Part shown: in pieces, positions 1 through 7,438 of the stretch
How the letters are laid out: each line of letters starts with the position of its first letter
Numbering within the stretch: the stretch's first letter is position 1
DNA from: Clostridiales bacterium
GTDB taxonomy: Bacteria > Bacillota > Clostridia > Oscillospirales > Acutalibacteraceae
Assembly (NCBI GenBank): GCA_019418545.1
Contig: DYBQ01000091.1
Coordinates: 1 to 9,151 of the forward strand
Length of the DNA: 9,151 bases
Reading direction: 5' to 3'
Program-made: the position numbers and the translations under genes
Notes under the pieces: generated by a model
What the model saw: the letters and a program-made list of their open reading frames with translations, nothing else
The model's database searches: none
What the model was told of the DNA's origin: nothing

Positions 1-68
1 TTATGCGGTTTTTTCGTTTTTGTTTTCGGACAAAAGAGGACGAAAAAAGACGGAAAAAAGGGCAAAAC

Positions 69-99
69 GCTTAGACCAGCTTAGACCAAAGCTTAGACT
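69..99. repeat. Triple direct repeat GCTTAGACC
   Basis: GCTTAGACC occurs at 69-77 and 79-87, and with one change (GCTTAGACT) at 91-99, giving spacings of 10 and 12 bp. The repeats lie about 30 bp downstream of a leftward TATAAT (134-129). They could be binding sites for a regulator or recombinase, but no protein can be named. Confidence 0.6.
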
Positions 100-190
100 A
101 AACGGAGACTGGATTGGCGCATGCCCTCATTATAGCCAATAAATGCACATGAATTTTATTGCAAAACAAATATTTTATCGTTTCGCACAA

Positions 191-235
191 GAATGGAAAA
201 AAGAAGGGATAAAGAGCACTTCTTTTTGCCCATTC
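191..235. repeat. Imperfect inverted repeat
   Basis: The arm at 191-206 (GAATGG then A-rich then GAAG) is matched by the reverse complement at 219-235 (CTTCTTTTT then GCCCATTC). The second arm has a GC insertion and one fewer A. The loop is 12 nt. It would fold as a long A/T-rich hairpin in either RNA strand. It lies beyond the lysis terminator and could be a back-up terminator; the role is unproven. Confidence 0.45.
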
Positions 236-279
236 CCGCCACGGAATTTAATTCTAGACTGTTTGTATCAGGTATTCGT

Positions 280-317
280 AAAAAATAAGGGCAGAGTGGA
301 ATTACTCCACTCTGCCC
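280..317 (-). terminator. Intrinsic terminator of the tail/lysis operon
   Basis: A perfect 12-bp stem (GGGCAGAGTGGA at 289-300 with its complement at 306-317) closes a 5-nt loop. On the minus strand it is followed by TTATTTTTT (288-280). It begins 9 nt past the holin stop codon, so it ends the leftward operon. Confidence 0.92.
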
Positions 318-326
318 TCAATCTGT

Positions 327-581
327 TTAATCAGGTTTTGCTTTGGAAAGTGCGCGCTCGCTGTCACTCGCACCCTTTGTTGTCGGGTCATTTACCACGC
401 CAAGCAAAGCAAGTATGCCAAACACTGTACCCACAATGCCAAGCACTTGCTCTTGAATCGCACTAAGATCCAGGTTCAGTCCAAACATGGCGCATATCTG
501 TTGTACCAGCAGAAATGCCATAGGAATCAGCGTAACCCAAAACACCTTATTCTTAATTCGTACAAGCCAGTTGATTTTCAT
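327..581 (-). CDS. Phage holin, phiLC3 family
   Basis: An 84-residue membrane protein that would form the timed lesion in the cytoplasmic membrane letting the endolysin reach the wall. The N-terminus is basic (MKINWLVRIKNK). The first membrane segment is about residues 13-33, with a Pro in it, and the second about 45-64, followed by the motif GVVNDPTT and a charged tail ending KAKPD. Length, two-segment topology and the NDPTT motif match phiLC3-type holins (Phage_holin_1) from memory of that family. The start ATG is preceded by GGAGGG with about 9 nt spacing. It lies 21 nt after the XhlA-like gene, is the last gene of the operon, and is followed at once by the terminator. Confidence 0.9.
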   Translation of the reverse strand: MKINWLVRIKNKVFWVTLIPMAFLLVQQICAMFGLNLDLSAIQEQVLGIVGTVFGILALLGVVNDPTTKGASDSERALSKAKPD

Positions 582-602
582 ATGTGTTCACCCTCCTTTT
601 CC

Positions 603-962
603 TCACATGGGAATACCAAGCTTTAACATCACAAAACCTACACACCCGGTAAGCACCAGCAAGATGATTTTATCTATCACAGAATCCCAACGCTTTGCTG
701 GCCGGTCTTTTAATTCGGTTATTGTACTCAGCGCTTTTGCAAGCTCAAGGCTCATTTCATCCAGCTTTTTCAGAATGTTGTTATACTGTTCTTCCCGGCG
801 CGAATTAACCTGTTCCATTAGGCCCACGCGCTTAAACAGTTCTTCATGCGTCTTTCTGGAATTTTGCTTATATTCATCAAATTGCTTTTCAATCATTTCG
901 GCTTTGGCAAGTCCAATGCAGTCGCGTGCAGGGTCCAAAATACATTTCGGCATCTCAGCCAT
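603..962 (-). CDS. XhlA-like coiled-coil protein with C-terminal membrane anchor
   Basis: A 119-residue protein with a polar, helix-forming body and a single C-terminal membrane segment at about residues 94-116 (VIDKIILLVLTG...). Residues 20-88 are rich in E, K, Q and L with heptad-like spacing, suggesting a coiled coil. Two cysteines (C7, C15) lie in a short N-terminal stretch. The plan of coiled coil then C-terminal anchor, placed between endolysin and holin, fits the XhlA/haemolysin-XhlA family of lysis accessory proteins, which helps holin-driven lysis in Bacillus PBSX. The assignment is by architecture and position rather than a diagnostic motif. The start ATG follows GGGAGGTG, and that site overlaps the endolysin stop region (gap 6 nt), implying coupled translation. 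Confidence 0.7.
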   Translation of the reverse strand: MAEMPKCILDPARDCIGLAKAEMIEKQFDEYKQNSRKTHEELFKRVGLMEQVNSRREEQYNNILKKLDEMSLELAKALSTITELKDRPAKRWDSVIDKIILLVLTGCVGFVMLKLGIPM

Positions 963-968
963 AAAGCA

Positions 969-1901
969 TTACACCTCCCGGACATATTCACCACTTACCC
1001 AGCCATCAATACCAGATTCATCATTGTCAATGAAATACCAGCCATCATACTTCTGCAAAACAGTAAACACTTCACCACGTTTTACACTATCTACCTGTTT
1101 ATACGGGTCCGTGCCAGGTCCAGTACGTACACGCAAAGAGTCTGTAACAACTTCTACTTTCAGCGGTTCAGGGTCTGCCGCCACGCATTTCAGTTTAAGT
1201 GTATTGGCCTTCCCCTGAAGCTGCACCTGATCACCAGAGCTTACAGGGCCAACCAGCAATGCACCATCACGCTCTTTAATCAGGTCGTCACCCAGCAGAA
1301 GTTCTTCTTTGCAATATTTCTTCAGCAAGAAAATGTCTCCAGAGCTCAGGGCGCCTTTGTCAGAGAAAATTTTCACAACACAAGGGTTGCCCGAAAACGG
1401 TTTTACCGGGTTCAAGGCCTCCCCATAAATGCCCACAGCATTAGAGATTTCCGCATAAGCGGTAGGGTCCAGGCCACGTCCAGAGCGTGTGGCACGCACT
1501 TCAAAATGTACATGCTCAATAGGCGGGTTTGCGTAAGCCGCATTTCCGGTGTTGCCCATAATTGCAAGCGCGTCGCCTGTCTTAACCTTCTGCCCAACTT
1601 TTACAAGCAGCTTTTTGTTGTGGCAGAAATACAGATAGTTCACCGCGTCCGGCGTCTGGTTTGCATCCAACTGTACGCATACATACCATCCCCATTCCCA
1701 TGTCAGGTTGGAATGATTGGTAATAATGGTTGCAGTCACCACCTTACCGGAAATGCTCTTGCCCTTATAAGCCGGCATACGCACAGTGGTATCATCCATG
1801 CCCACAATGTCAATGCCGCCATGCCAAGTTTTGCCGCCACCGCGTGTATAGCCCCAACGGGAATAACCAAACGGAACCTGATTTCTTCCTTTGAAAATCA
1901 T
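969..1901 (-). CDS. M23 metallopeptidase endolysin with C-terminal SH3 domain
   Basis: 310 residues; cleaves peptidoglycan peptide bonds, most likely cross-bridges, to release phage. The M23 zinc site is visible: H27 and D31 in HGGID, H94 in the YFCHN strand, and H130/H132 in HVHFEVR. The GNTGNA loop just before it is also typical. Residues about 150-245 form a middle region I do not recognise. Residues about 247-310 are a bacterial SH3 repeat (LRVRTGPG..., GWYFI, GWVSGEYV) likely binding the wall. There is no signal peptide, so export depends on the holin. The frame is open to 2066, but ATG at 1901 has the AAGGAAG site about 7 nt upstream, and the longer reading overlaps the previous gene and two hairpins. 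Its operon position just before the XhlA-like and holin genes makes it the lysis enzyme rather than a tail hydrolase. Confidence 0.9.
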   Translation of the reverse strand: MIFKGRNQVPFGYSRWGYTRGGGKTWHGGIDIVGMDDTTVRMPAYKGKSISGKVVTATIITNHSNLTWEWGWYVCVQLDANQTPDAVNYLYFCHNKKLLVKVGQKVKTGDALAIMGNTGNAAYANPPIEHVHFEVRATRSGRGLDPTAYAEISNAVGIYGEALNPVKPFSGNPCVVKIFSDKGALSSGDIFLLKKYCKEELLLGDDLIKERDGALLVGPVSSGDQVQLQGKANTLKLKCVAADPEPLKVEVVTDSLRVRTGPGTDPYKQVDSVKRGEVFTVLQKYDGWYFIDNDESGIDGWVSGEYVREV

Positions 1902-1933
1902 AAGATTACTTCCTTTCCGCCCTTTCGGGCAAT

Positions 1934-1961
1934 AAAAAGCGCCCTCCGAATAAGAAGGACG
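1934..1961 (-). terminator. Intrinsic-terminator-like hairpin upstream of the endolysin
   Basis: On the minus strand an 8-bp stem (CGTCCTTC at 1961-1954 with GGAGGGCG, shifted to 1947-1940, two G-U pairs) closes a 6-nt loop and is followed by CTTTTTATT. Immediately downstream is a second small hairpin, GCCC-GAAA-GGGC (1930-1919), with a GNRA tetraloop, abutting the endolysin ribosome binding site. Together they could reduce read-through from tail genes into the lysis cassette or protect a processed 5' end. Confidence 0.55.
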
Positions 1962-1974
1962 AAAAAATGGATGC

Positions 1975-2430
1975 TTAATATGTGCCGCAGTCAATAGACG
2001 TGTGGAGTCTGGTATATACGCCAGAACCAGTGCATCGGTACAGCTCATATACTGTACCTCCTCCATCTTCGTCAGTCAGTTCCTTGGCCCACACATCTCC
2101 CAGCAATTGGTTTTCCGGCTGCGTAGGGGAGAAGATAATCTGCTTTGTATTGTTGGCAAGATATTCCTGATACTGCTCCTGATACCATCGTTGCATAGCA
2201 ATCACTGCATCGCGAAGCTTATTGTAGTCAAGCGCTGAGAGTTGGGAATCTTTCAATTCAGGGTGCTCTGCTATAATGTCATATGCACCCTGCATATCTC
2301 CGGCTGCCATTTTAGCGTAACATTCTTGTACCCACAAAACAGTTTCAGAAGATGGGTCAGTTTTCTTAGCAAACGTATCAATCGCACCCGGGAAGTTTGT
2401 CCCAGATAAATCAGGGTATTTTTCACTCAT
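1975..2430 (-). CDS. Small phage tail-associated protein, function unknown
   Basis: 151 residues; I do not recognise a named family. The N-terminal two thirds is predicted largely helical (VLWVQECYAKMAAGDMQGAYDIIAEHPEL, then a tryptophan/tyrosine/glutamine-rich helix RWYQEQYQEYLANN). The C-terminal third looks like a small beta module (VYELYRCTGSGVYTRLHTSIDCGTY) with two cysteines. It starts at ATG 2430, where GAGGTGGTGG lies just upstream. The in-frame ATG seven codons earlier would overlap the previous gene and lacks a site. It is 13 nt after the hub-like gene and is the last structural gene before the endolysin. A fibre/baseplate assembly or chaperone-like role is possible but only positional. 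Confidence 0.65.
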   Translation of the reverse strand: MSEKYPDLSGTNFPGAIDTFAKKTDPSSETVLWVQECYAKMAAGDMQGAYDIIAEHPELKDSQLSALDYNKLRDAVIAMQRWYQEQYQEYLANNTKQIIFSPTQPENQLLGDVWAKELTDEDGGGTVYELYRCTGSGVYTRLHTSIDCGTY

Positions 2431-2443
2431 TGGAACCACCACC

Positions 2444-4075
2444 TCATACAATGATAAAGGGATACAGAGGGTAAAATTTAATAGCGTTCACACTCATTAT
2501 TCCACTCATCAAATCCCCACTGATGCTTTTGGTTATGTACTGCTTCTTCACCCCAGTACGCAGACTGGTAAATTCTATTTTCTGATTCACGTCAAGAAAC
2601 GGTACAGTAATCATCGTAAACTCCGTCTGCTCCTGCAATCGAGTGCTTTTCCAAACTTCATATTCGGCGCGCTGTTGCGCAAGCTCACTTGAATAAATGT
2701 TTTCAAATTCGCCACCAGAAAGCGGTTGACGAATATCGTTTTTGTTTTCTTCACTCCACATTTCCTGTATTGCATAGGGGCTGTCCGGGTTGTATCGATA
2801 GGTTATTGTTTCGCAAGCTTCATATTCGTCTTTGTCATAAGCTTTCTGTTCATCTGTCATCATAAAGGCAATTTCCTTGCACACTGCATGCACTTGAGGC
2901 TCTCCAAGGAAAAGAAGCCTTTCGTTAGATTTTGCGCCCTCTTCGCTGCGGTCGTATCGATACTTCAATACATACAATTTGTCTTTTCTCATGACACCCG
3001 CCTCTATTGGGCTTCCATCCTCATATAGCACCGGCATTTCTGCACTTTTCTTTTGCTCGCCCTCTTCAGTCTCTACCATGAAAGCGACTATCTGCTCTGC
3101 TACAGAATCAGCAGGCGGCTTTACTTGTATTTTCATGTTCAGAGCAATATCAGTTGGGTCAAACACTTTGGCAATTTCTTTGTCATCTGGCATGAATGTC
3201 ATAACATTCCCATCCACAGTTCCAGAGGAAAGTCCTGTATCGGCGTCAATACACGCGCCATATAAGTCGGCTACGTTATATATTTCAGTGTATGGTATTA
3301 AAGTGGGTTCGCCAATTATCAGGGGGTGCATGTGCTCATCATCCAGCACACAGTCATCGCTTTCCAGCGTCGGAATTTCTTGAAACACAAAAGTCCCATC
3401 CGTATCAAAAAAGGCTTCCCAACCAGGATACAGCTCCATAATCTGCGTAATTTTAGCCCACACGGAGGTTTCTATCCCAAACTCCATATCATATGGAATT
3501 ACATCAAACTCCGCAATATTTGCCCCATCGGCCGAAGCAGAGGCGCGTTGCCACGTATCAATACGATACTTGGATAACCCTGCCTCTTGAGTGATAAGCT
3601 TTATTAGCGAGCCTCGTATACTGGCGCCCTCTTCAATCTTTGTTACAAGCCCACGCACATATCCATTTCTTGTGCCGTCCAGCCATCCGCACAAATCAAT
3701 ACAGGAAAGCGTAAGTATAGAAGTTACGCTGTCCCAATCATATTGCCCGTCAGAAAGAGCATAAGTACCCATCAAATACCATGCCGGGTCTCCCATTGGC
3801 CGCGCATATCCTACATAAACACGCAGAAACTTATCAAACCATGTTCTGGCTTCATCTCCAATATCAAAAGTAGAATCTGTTACCACCAAAGATATTGACA
3901 TCGTTCGTCTCACAGAAGATTCTGCATCAATAGAATACGAACAGCTGCTTGCTTCTCCGCTCAAATCGTCTATTACACGAAGTTGCTTATCCAAAAGTTC
4001 TATCCTGCAATTTATCTGTTTATTTGGAATCAAAAGTAAATCGTAATCTTCCTTCATGGGGGCATAAGTAGCCAT
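2444..4075 (-). CDS. Phage tail hub/baseplate protein (DUF5048-like)
   Basis: 543 residues, no signal peptide or membrane segment. Residues about 20-130 have the pattern of tail-hub proteins of the XkdQ/gp27-like type: ELLDKQ..., then SYSIDAESSVRRTMSISLVV, FLRVYVGYARP and WYLMGTYALSDGQYDWDSVTSILTLSCIDLCGWLDG. A middle region (about 150-260) holds a helix pair and the DTDGTFVFQEIP strand, typical of the second hub subdomain. The C-terminus ends in strands such as EFTMITVPFLDVNQKIEF. Size and texture resemble DUF5048 proteins of clostridial phages; that name is from memory. Expected role: ring or hub linking tail tube to fibres at the tip. The start ATG is 3 nt after the previous stop, with GGGGGGTG inside the upstream gene's end, so translation is probably coupled. 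Confidence 0.75.
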   Translation of the reverse strand: MATYAPMKEDYDLLLIPNKQINCRIELLDKQLRVIDDLSGEASSCSYSIDAESSVRRTMSISLVVTDSTFDIGDEARTWFDKFLRVYVGYARPMGDPAWYLMGTYALSDGQYDWDSVTSILTLSCIDLCGWLDGTRNGYVRGLVTKIEEGASIRGSLIKLITQEAGLSKYRIDTWQRASASADGANIAEFDVIPYDMEFGIETSVWAKITQIMELYPGWEAFFDTDGTFVFQEIPTLESDDCVLDDEHMHPLIIGEPTLIPYTEIYNVADLYGACIDADTGLSSGTVDGNVMTFMPDDKEIAKVFDPTDIALNMKIQVKPPADSVAEQIVAFMVETEEGEQKKSAEMPVLYEDGSPIEAGVMRKDKLYVLKYRYDRSEEGAKSNERLLFLGEPQVHAVCKEIAFMMTDEQKAYDKDEYEACETITYRYNPDSPYAIQEMWSEENKNDIRQPLSGGEFENIYSSELAQQRAEYEVWKSTRLQEQTEFTMITVPFLDVNQKIEFTSLRTGVKKQYITKSISGDLMSGIMSVNAIKFYPLYPFIIV

Positions 4076-4078
4076 GTG

Positions 4079-4963
4079 TTACACCCCCCAATCCTGAAAT
4101 ATCCCGTTCTTTACAAGGTCTTGTTGCGAAGATGCATTGCCTATTTCAGTAATCTCCCAGGTCATCAGTTCAATGTCCTGTGGTTTTTGCTGGGAAATAA
4201 CCGGTGGGGAAGTAACTCGCGCCAGCCACATATTCCCATCATTGGTCCGAAATACCTTTGGCTTTCCGTTATGAAGCCACTCTGCTATATCCTTCCGGTA
4301 CAATACATTTTCATGCAATGTCTTGTCTGGGTCATAAAAGAAAGCTTCTATAGGTATCGTGTAGTAGTTATTTTCTCCATTTTCTATTACAAACGGATAT
4401 CTTCCAGCCAGTGTGCCCACCACAGAAGTTTTGGCATTCTTCGCCTTGTCGCTGATGGTTACATTGTATATTGTGCCTTCCACACGCCGATCGTCTGAAA
4501 TATGCAACCCCTCAAAGTTGGCACAATACTTTACGGTGTTAAATTTTCCCTCGTTTAGCCCAGTCACTGGAATCACAGCATATTCCACTTCGGCACCACT
4601 CGCCGCCCAAATATCCTGAACATGAAAATAAAAGTCTTCCAGCTCGTTAATCTCAATTTGGAAAAGCGTTATCCAGTTACCGCCAGGGTCGCGCCGCTTA
4701 ATGCGTATCTTGTCAACCGTGGCCACCGTATAATCTGTATTCCCGGCATTCAAGTCTCCTTCAAACTTAGCATCAAATGCGGTATCCTCATTCCAATCAT
4801 CAGTAAACTCCGTTGTGTAGTCGGAATCGGCCTCATTGTCGCCACGAAGTCTATCAAAAATGCCATTCGATATTGTTACTTCCGTAAGTTCTTCCGGTCT
4901 GTTTGGAATACAGAATAAAGCGCCCGGCGAAGCAAAGAAGTCTGTTCCAATTAAAAACATCAT
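4079..4963 (-). CDS. Phage tail protein with FN3-like segment, distal-tail/adaptor type
   Basis: 294 residues from ATG 4963, or 293 from the adjacent ATG at 4960; GGAGG lies 4 or 7 nt upstream. The first ATG overlaps the stop of the fibre gene in an ATGA, indicating coupled translation. Residues about 70-145 look like a fibronectin-III-type beta sandwich (VDKIRIKRRDPGGNWITLFQ, EVEYAVIPVTGLNEG). Residues about 185-285 carry a pattern often seen in clostridial phage tail proteins: VVGTLAGRYPFVIENG, then YRKDIAEWLHNGKPKVFRTNDGN, then MTWEITEIGN. This resembles the second half of distal-tail-like adaptor proteins. It probably joins fibres to the hub encoded next. Family name uncertain; a structural tail role is well supported by context. 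Confidence 0.7.
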   Translation of the reverse strand: MMFLIGTDFFASPGALFCIPNRPEELTEVTISNGIFDRLRGDNEADSDYTTEFTDDWNEDTAFDAKFEGDLNAGNTDYTVATVDKIRIKRRDPGGNWITLFQIEINELEDFYFHVQDIWAASGAEVEYAVIPVTGLNEGKFNTVKYCANFEGLHISDDRRVEGTIYNVTISDKAKNAKTSVVGTLAGRYPFVIENGENNYYTIPIEAFFYDPDKTLHENVLYRKDIAEWLHNGKPKVFRTNDGNMWLARVTSPPVISQQKPQDIELMTWEITEIGNASSQQDLVKNGIFQDWGV

Positions 4964-6018
4964 TCCACCTCCGCAAGCTTCACTGTGTAAAAGCCGCCTT
5001 TCCTTCTTATCCACATGTGCAGCTTTTGGCCTTCCTGCGGCACAGGCAGGTAATTGCTCAATGTCACAGTCTCTATATCAGTAAATACCACATATTCTAT
5101 ATACACGCGCGGCTGGTTTCCAAACTGCTCAAAATTCCCTTTCATATAGCGCAATACATGCCGTTGCCCAGAGGCAGAAACCATCTCCAAAATGCTCTTG
5201 CCCTCATTAAAGTTCTGTCCCAGTATTTTTATGGTAAAGTCATCTTCCAGTCGAAATCCAGATGGGAATTTCACATAGGCGCCATCTTCTATCAGGTCAA
5301 CCTTTTCACCATCAATGAATATGGGTTCTTTATCACCAGTCTCGCCTGTAACAACATCAATTTTAGAATCTATGTACGTAATGCCAGAGCAAGCATCATG
5401 GCTCACATCAAGCAGGTTGTACACAACAGCTTTTCCATACTGCACGAGAAACGTAACAGGCGTTATTTCCACAGGTGTGCCAGATACGGTTTCCCCGGTT
5501 ATACGCAACTCATATTCATTCTCATTCTCAAGACCATATATCATAAAGTTCATGGAGTTGTACGCATATAATCTTCCAGTGTCAAATATGATTTTCCCGT
5601 TCATGTCTGTAACAATGCCTGTATATACAGAAAGTGGATCTCCCTGTTCTTGCGAATAGGCAAGCTGCACAACATACGAAGAATTCTTTATTGTCTGCCC
5701 GCTTGTAATGTTTGCCGAAAGCTTCGGCGTAGAATAGCACTCAAAATCTACATACCCAGAGGGTTCACTTTTCTGCCCGCTTACGTCATAAACATAAAGT
5801 TGTGCCACATAATATTTCCCGTTTTCAAGTCCTGCCCCAGCCGGTATCATAACAGACGTTCCAGTTGTTTCCACTTTGGACTCATACACTTTGGTAAAAG
5901 CTGTGTCATTGGTATACACAACAATTTCAGCTGCCGATATTATCGTCTTCACTGTAAACGTAAAGGTTATATCTTTCGTGGCGTCGCACAGGCTGGGTTT
6001 CACCAGTACAGGTTTCAT
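4960..6018 (-). CDS. FN3-like phage tail fibre/baseplate protein
   Basis: 352 residues, all beta in appearance. Residues about 1-93 form one fibronectin-III-like repeat (ITFTFTVKTIISAAEIVVYTN ... ENGKYYVAQLYVYDVSGQKSEPS), and about 95-192 a second (NENEYELRITGETVSGTPVEIT). Residues about 200-352 form a different beta-rich C-terminal domain with a jelly-roll/lectin-like rhythm (YVKFPSGFRLEDDFTIKILG, VYIEYVVFTD, KLHMWIRRKGGFYTVKLAEV). That domain could bind host wall sugar, but no motif proves it. It begins in an ATGA overlap with the end of the GH25 gene, whose last codons supply GGAGGCGGTG. Likely a baseplate-proximal fibre or receptor-binding component. Confidence 0.7.
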   Translation of the reverse strand: MKPVLVKPSLCDATKDITFTFTVKTIISAAEIVVYTNDTAFTKVYESKVETTGTSVMIPAGAGLENGKYYVAQLYVYDVSGQKSEPSGYVDFECYSTPKLSANITSGQTIKNSSYVVQLAYSQEQGDPLSVYTGIVTDMNGKIIFDTGRLYAYNSMNFMIYGLENENEYELRITGETVSGTPVEITPVTFLVQYGKAVVYNLLDVSHDACSGITYIDSKIDVVTGETGDKEPIFIDGEKVDLIEDGAYVKFPSGFRLEDDFTIKILGQNFNEGKSILEMVSASGQRHVLRYMKGNFEQFGNQPRVYIEYVVFTDIETVTLSNYLPVPQEGQKLHMWIRRKGGFYTVKLAEVE

Positions 6019-7424
6019 ATTTCTTCACCGCCTCCTTGTGCCTCATTCCCAAAAATATCTTCCAGCACAGCGTCTATTTCTTCATTCGTAATTTCCGTAG
6101 TGTCTGTGCTCTGATATTTCAACTCAGAAAACCGGTGTATTCCATCACCATATTTCACACCCACTCCATCCACAACACACATCTCATTCAAGAGGGGAAC
6201 AGGGTCGTATTTCATCCATTGCGCCTCCGAGTCAAGTCGTGGGCAAATACGAACATTCAAATCTTCCTGTTCTGGCACAGGGGACGGTAAATCTTCTACT
6301 GTAACAGTGCAGCTCCCGCTTATTCCATTGGTGGAAGTAGCTGTTATCTCTGCCTGCCCCGCCATCATGGCTCGCACGGTTCCGTTCTCTACTGTGGCAA
6401 TACCTTCCGGCTCCACACTCCAGCTCAGTGTTTTGTCAGATGCATTTTCAGGAGATATAACAGCAGAAATAATCCCCGTCTCACCCGTCCTTAAAGAAAG
6501 GGAAGAAGGGGAAAGTGCAACACCTGTCACAGGCGTTATAACACTTTCTTTTGCAAGTCCATTATAACCATTCCATGTGATGTAGGGCTCAAGGTCTATA
6601 TATCCATGGTTTACGTCGCATGCCCCGCTGGTTACGCCCGGCACTGTTGCTCCGCCATACTGCCATATTCCATAATTCAATTGGCTGGTTGTTTGTGACG
6701 TATAGTGCGCAAGCCATAGCGGATAATCCGATAAAGCTGCTGCGTCAATATAGGTGTAAGACCAATAGTGCCCGGTATAAAGCCCTGGGTAAAATCCCCC
6801 ACTTAATAGTTTTTCAAACCCGTGCCGGCAAAGCTCTGTGTTCCGCGCCTTTCCGTTGCTTTGAATATACGGGTCCTCAAAATCCAAATAAATAGGGTAC
6901 TCATATTTGTATTTGGTCAAAACAGTGTATGCTTTTTCTATCTCAGCATCCAGCGTGGCTTCATCCTTGGCGTAGGTATAAATATAAGCGCCCACTTTCA
7001 TGCCGGCAGCTTTTGCGTTTACTATATTCTGCTCAAAATAAGGGTCAACATAAATGGAAGAACTGGTAGATACCACCCGAATTAAAGCAAACTCATACCC
7101 TGCGTTTTTCACCTGGTTCCAGTCCACGTTACCCTGATATTTTGATACATCTATCCCTTCGCTGCGGTATTTAACCCATGTGTTTGTAACCAGTTTTATT
7201 CTGTTCTTCTCATAAGCCGCATAATATTCTGTTCCATCTATTTGAAATTTCAGCCAAGTATACCCGTTATATGGCTCCGCAGATATTTCAGAAGGGAAGT
7301 ACATCACGTTGTTTGGAAGATACCCAACCACATCATAAACATCAGTCGAATAAAAGTATTCACAGTGAGGGCTTATAGCAATAAAATAACTGCCTTCATT
7401 CAATGGCATCATATTCAAAGCCAT
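6015..7424 (-). CDS. Tail-associated GH25 lysozyme fused to Ig-like and fibre modules
   Basis: 469 residues. Residues 1-83 look SH3-like. Residues about 88-290 are a GH25 muramidase: D92 in GIDVSKYQGNVDW and the D181/E183 pair in YLDFED are the expected catalytic acids, with WLAHYT and YGIWQYGG strands downstream. Residues about 297-378 form a Big_2 Ig-like domain (VTGVALSPSSLSLRTGE ... TVTVED). Residues about 385-437 resemble the N-terminal module of tail fibres and the major tropism determinant (AQWMKYDPVPLLNE, VKYGDGIHRFSEL). The tail ITNEEIDAVLEDIFG is also fibre-like. There is no signal peptide. Placement among tail genes points to local wall hydrolysis during DNA injection rather than lysis. 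GGAGGG lies 6 nt before ATG 7424. An ATG two codons earlier sits directly on the site and is less likely. Confidence 0.88.
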   Translation of the reverse strand: MALNMMPLNEGSYFIAISPHCEYFYSTDVYDVVGYLPNNVMYFPSEISAEPYNGYTWLKFQIDGTEYYAAYEKNRIKLVTNTWVKYRSEGIDVSKYQGNVDWNQVKNAGYEFALIRVVSTSSSIYVDPYFEQNIVNAKAAGMKVGAYIYTYAKDEATLDAEIEKAYTVLTKYKYEYPIYLDFEDPYIQSNGKARNTELCRHGFEKLLSGGFYPGLYTGHYWSYTYIDAAALSDYPLWLAHYTSQTTSQLNYGIWQYGGATVPGVTSGACDVNHGYIDLEPYITWNGYNGLAKESVITPVTGVALSPSSLSLRTGETGIISAVISPENASDKTLSWSVEPEGIATVENGTVRAMMAGQAEITATSTNGISGSCTVTVEDLPSPVPEQEDLNVRICPRLDSEAQWMKYDPVPLLNEMCVVDGVGVKYGDGIHRFSELKYQSTDTTEITNEEIDAVLEDIFGNEAQGGGEEI

Positions 7425-7438
7425 ACACATCCCTCCCG

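Larger units (their letters stand above)
1..279. other. Non-coding left flank beyond the lysis operon terminator
   Basis: No gene is supported here. The first 60 bases are strongly biased, with runs of T and then A, and contain a 9-bp inverted repeat (TTTTTTCGT at 9-17, ACGAAAAAA at 40-48). A short plus-strand frame from ATG at 3 to TAG at 74 is open to the window edge and would encode 23 basic residues. It has no visible ribosome binding site and could only be the tail of something further left. Three 9-bp direct repeats lie at 69-99 and an imperfect inverted repeat at 191-235. A leftward TATAAT lies at 134-129 but has no convincing -35. The stretch may be an intergenic or attachment-side spacer; that is inference. 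Confidence 0.5.

Noticed and set aside
3..74. 23-codon plus-strand frame reaching the left edge
   Set aside because: It could be the end of a gene outside the window, but the base runs (T then A) explain the frame, and nothing upstream can be seen.
1..279. tRNA or tmRNA attachment gene at the left flank
   Set aside because: No cloverleaf, T-loop motif or CCA end could be traced on either strand.
143..466. 107-codon plus-strand frame
   Set aside because: It runs opposite to the holin gene and through the operon terminator stem, has no ribosome binding site, and its product is low-complexity basic.
846..1997. 383-codon plus-strand frame
   Set aside because: It is the antisense shadow of the endolysin and XhlA-like genes. 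The minus strand encodes intact M23 and SH3 motifs over the same stretch.
4903..5571. 222-codon plus-strand frame
   Set aside because: Opposite the FN3-like fibre gene, no ribosome binding site, no recognisable domain, crosses the ATGA overlap of two real genes.
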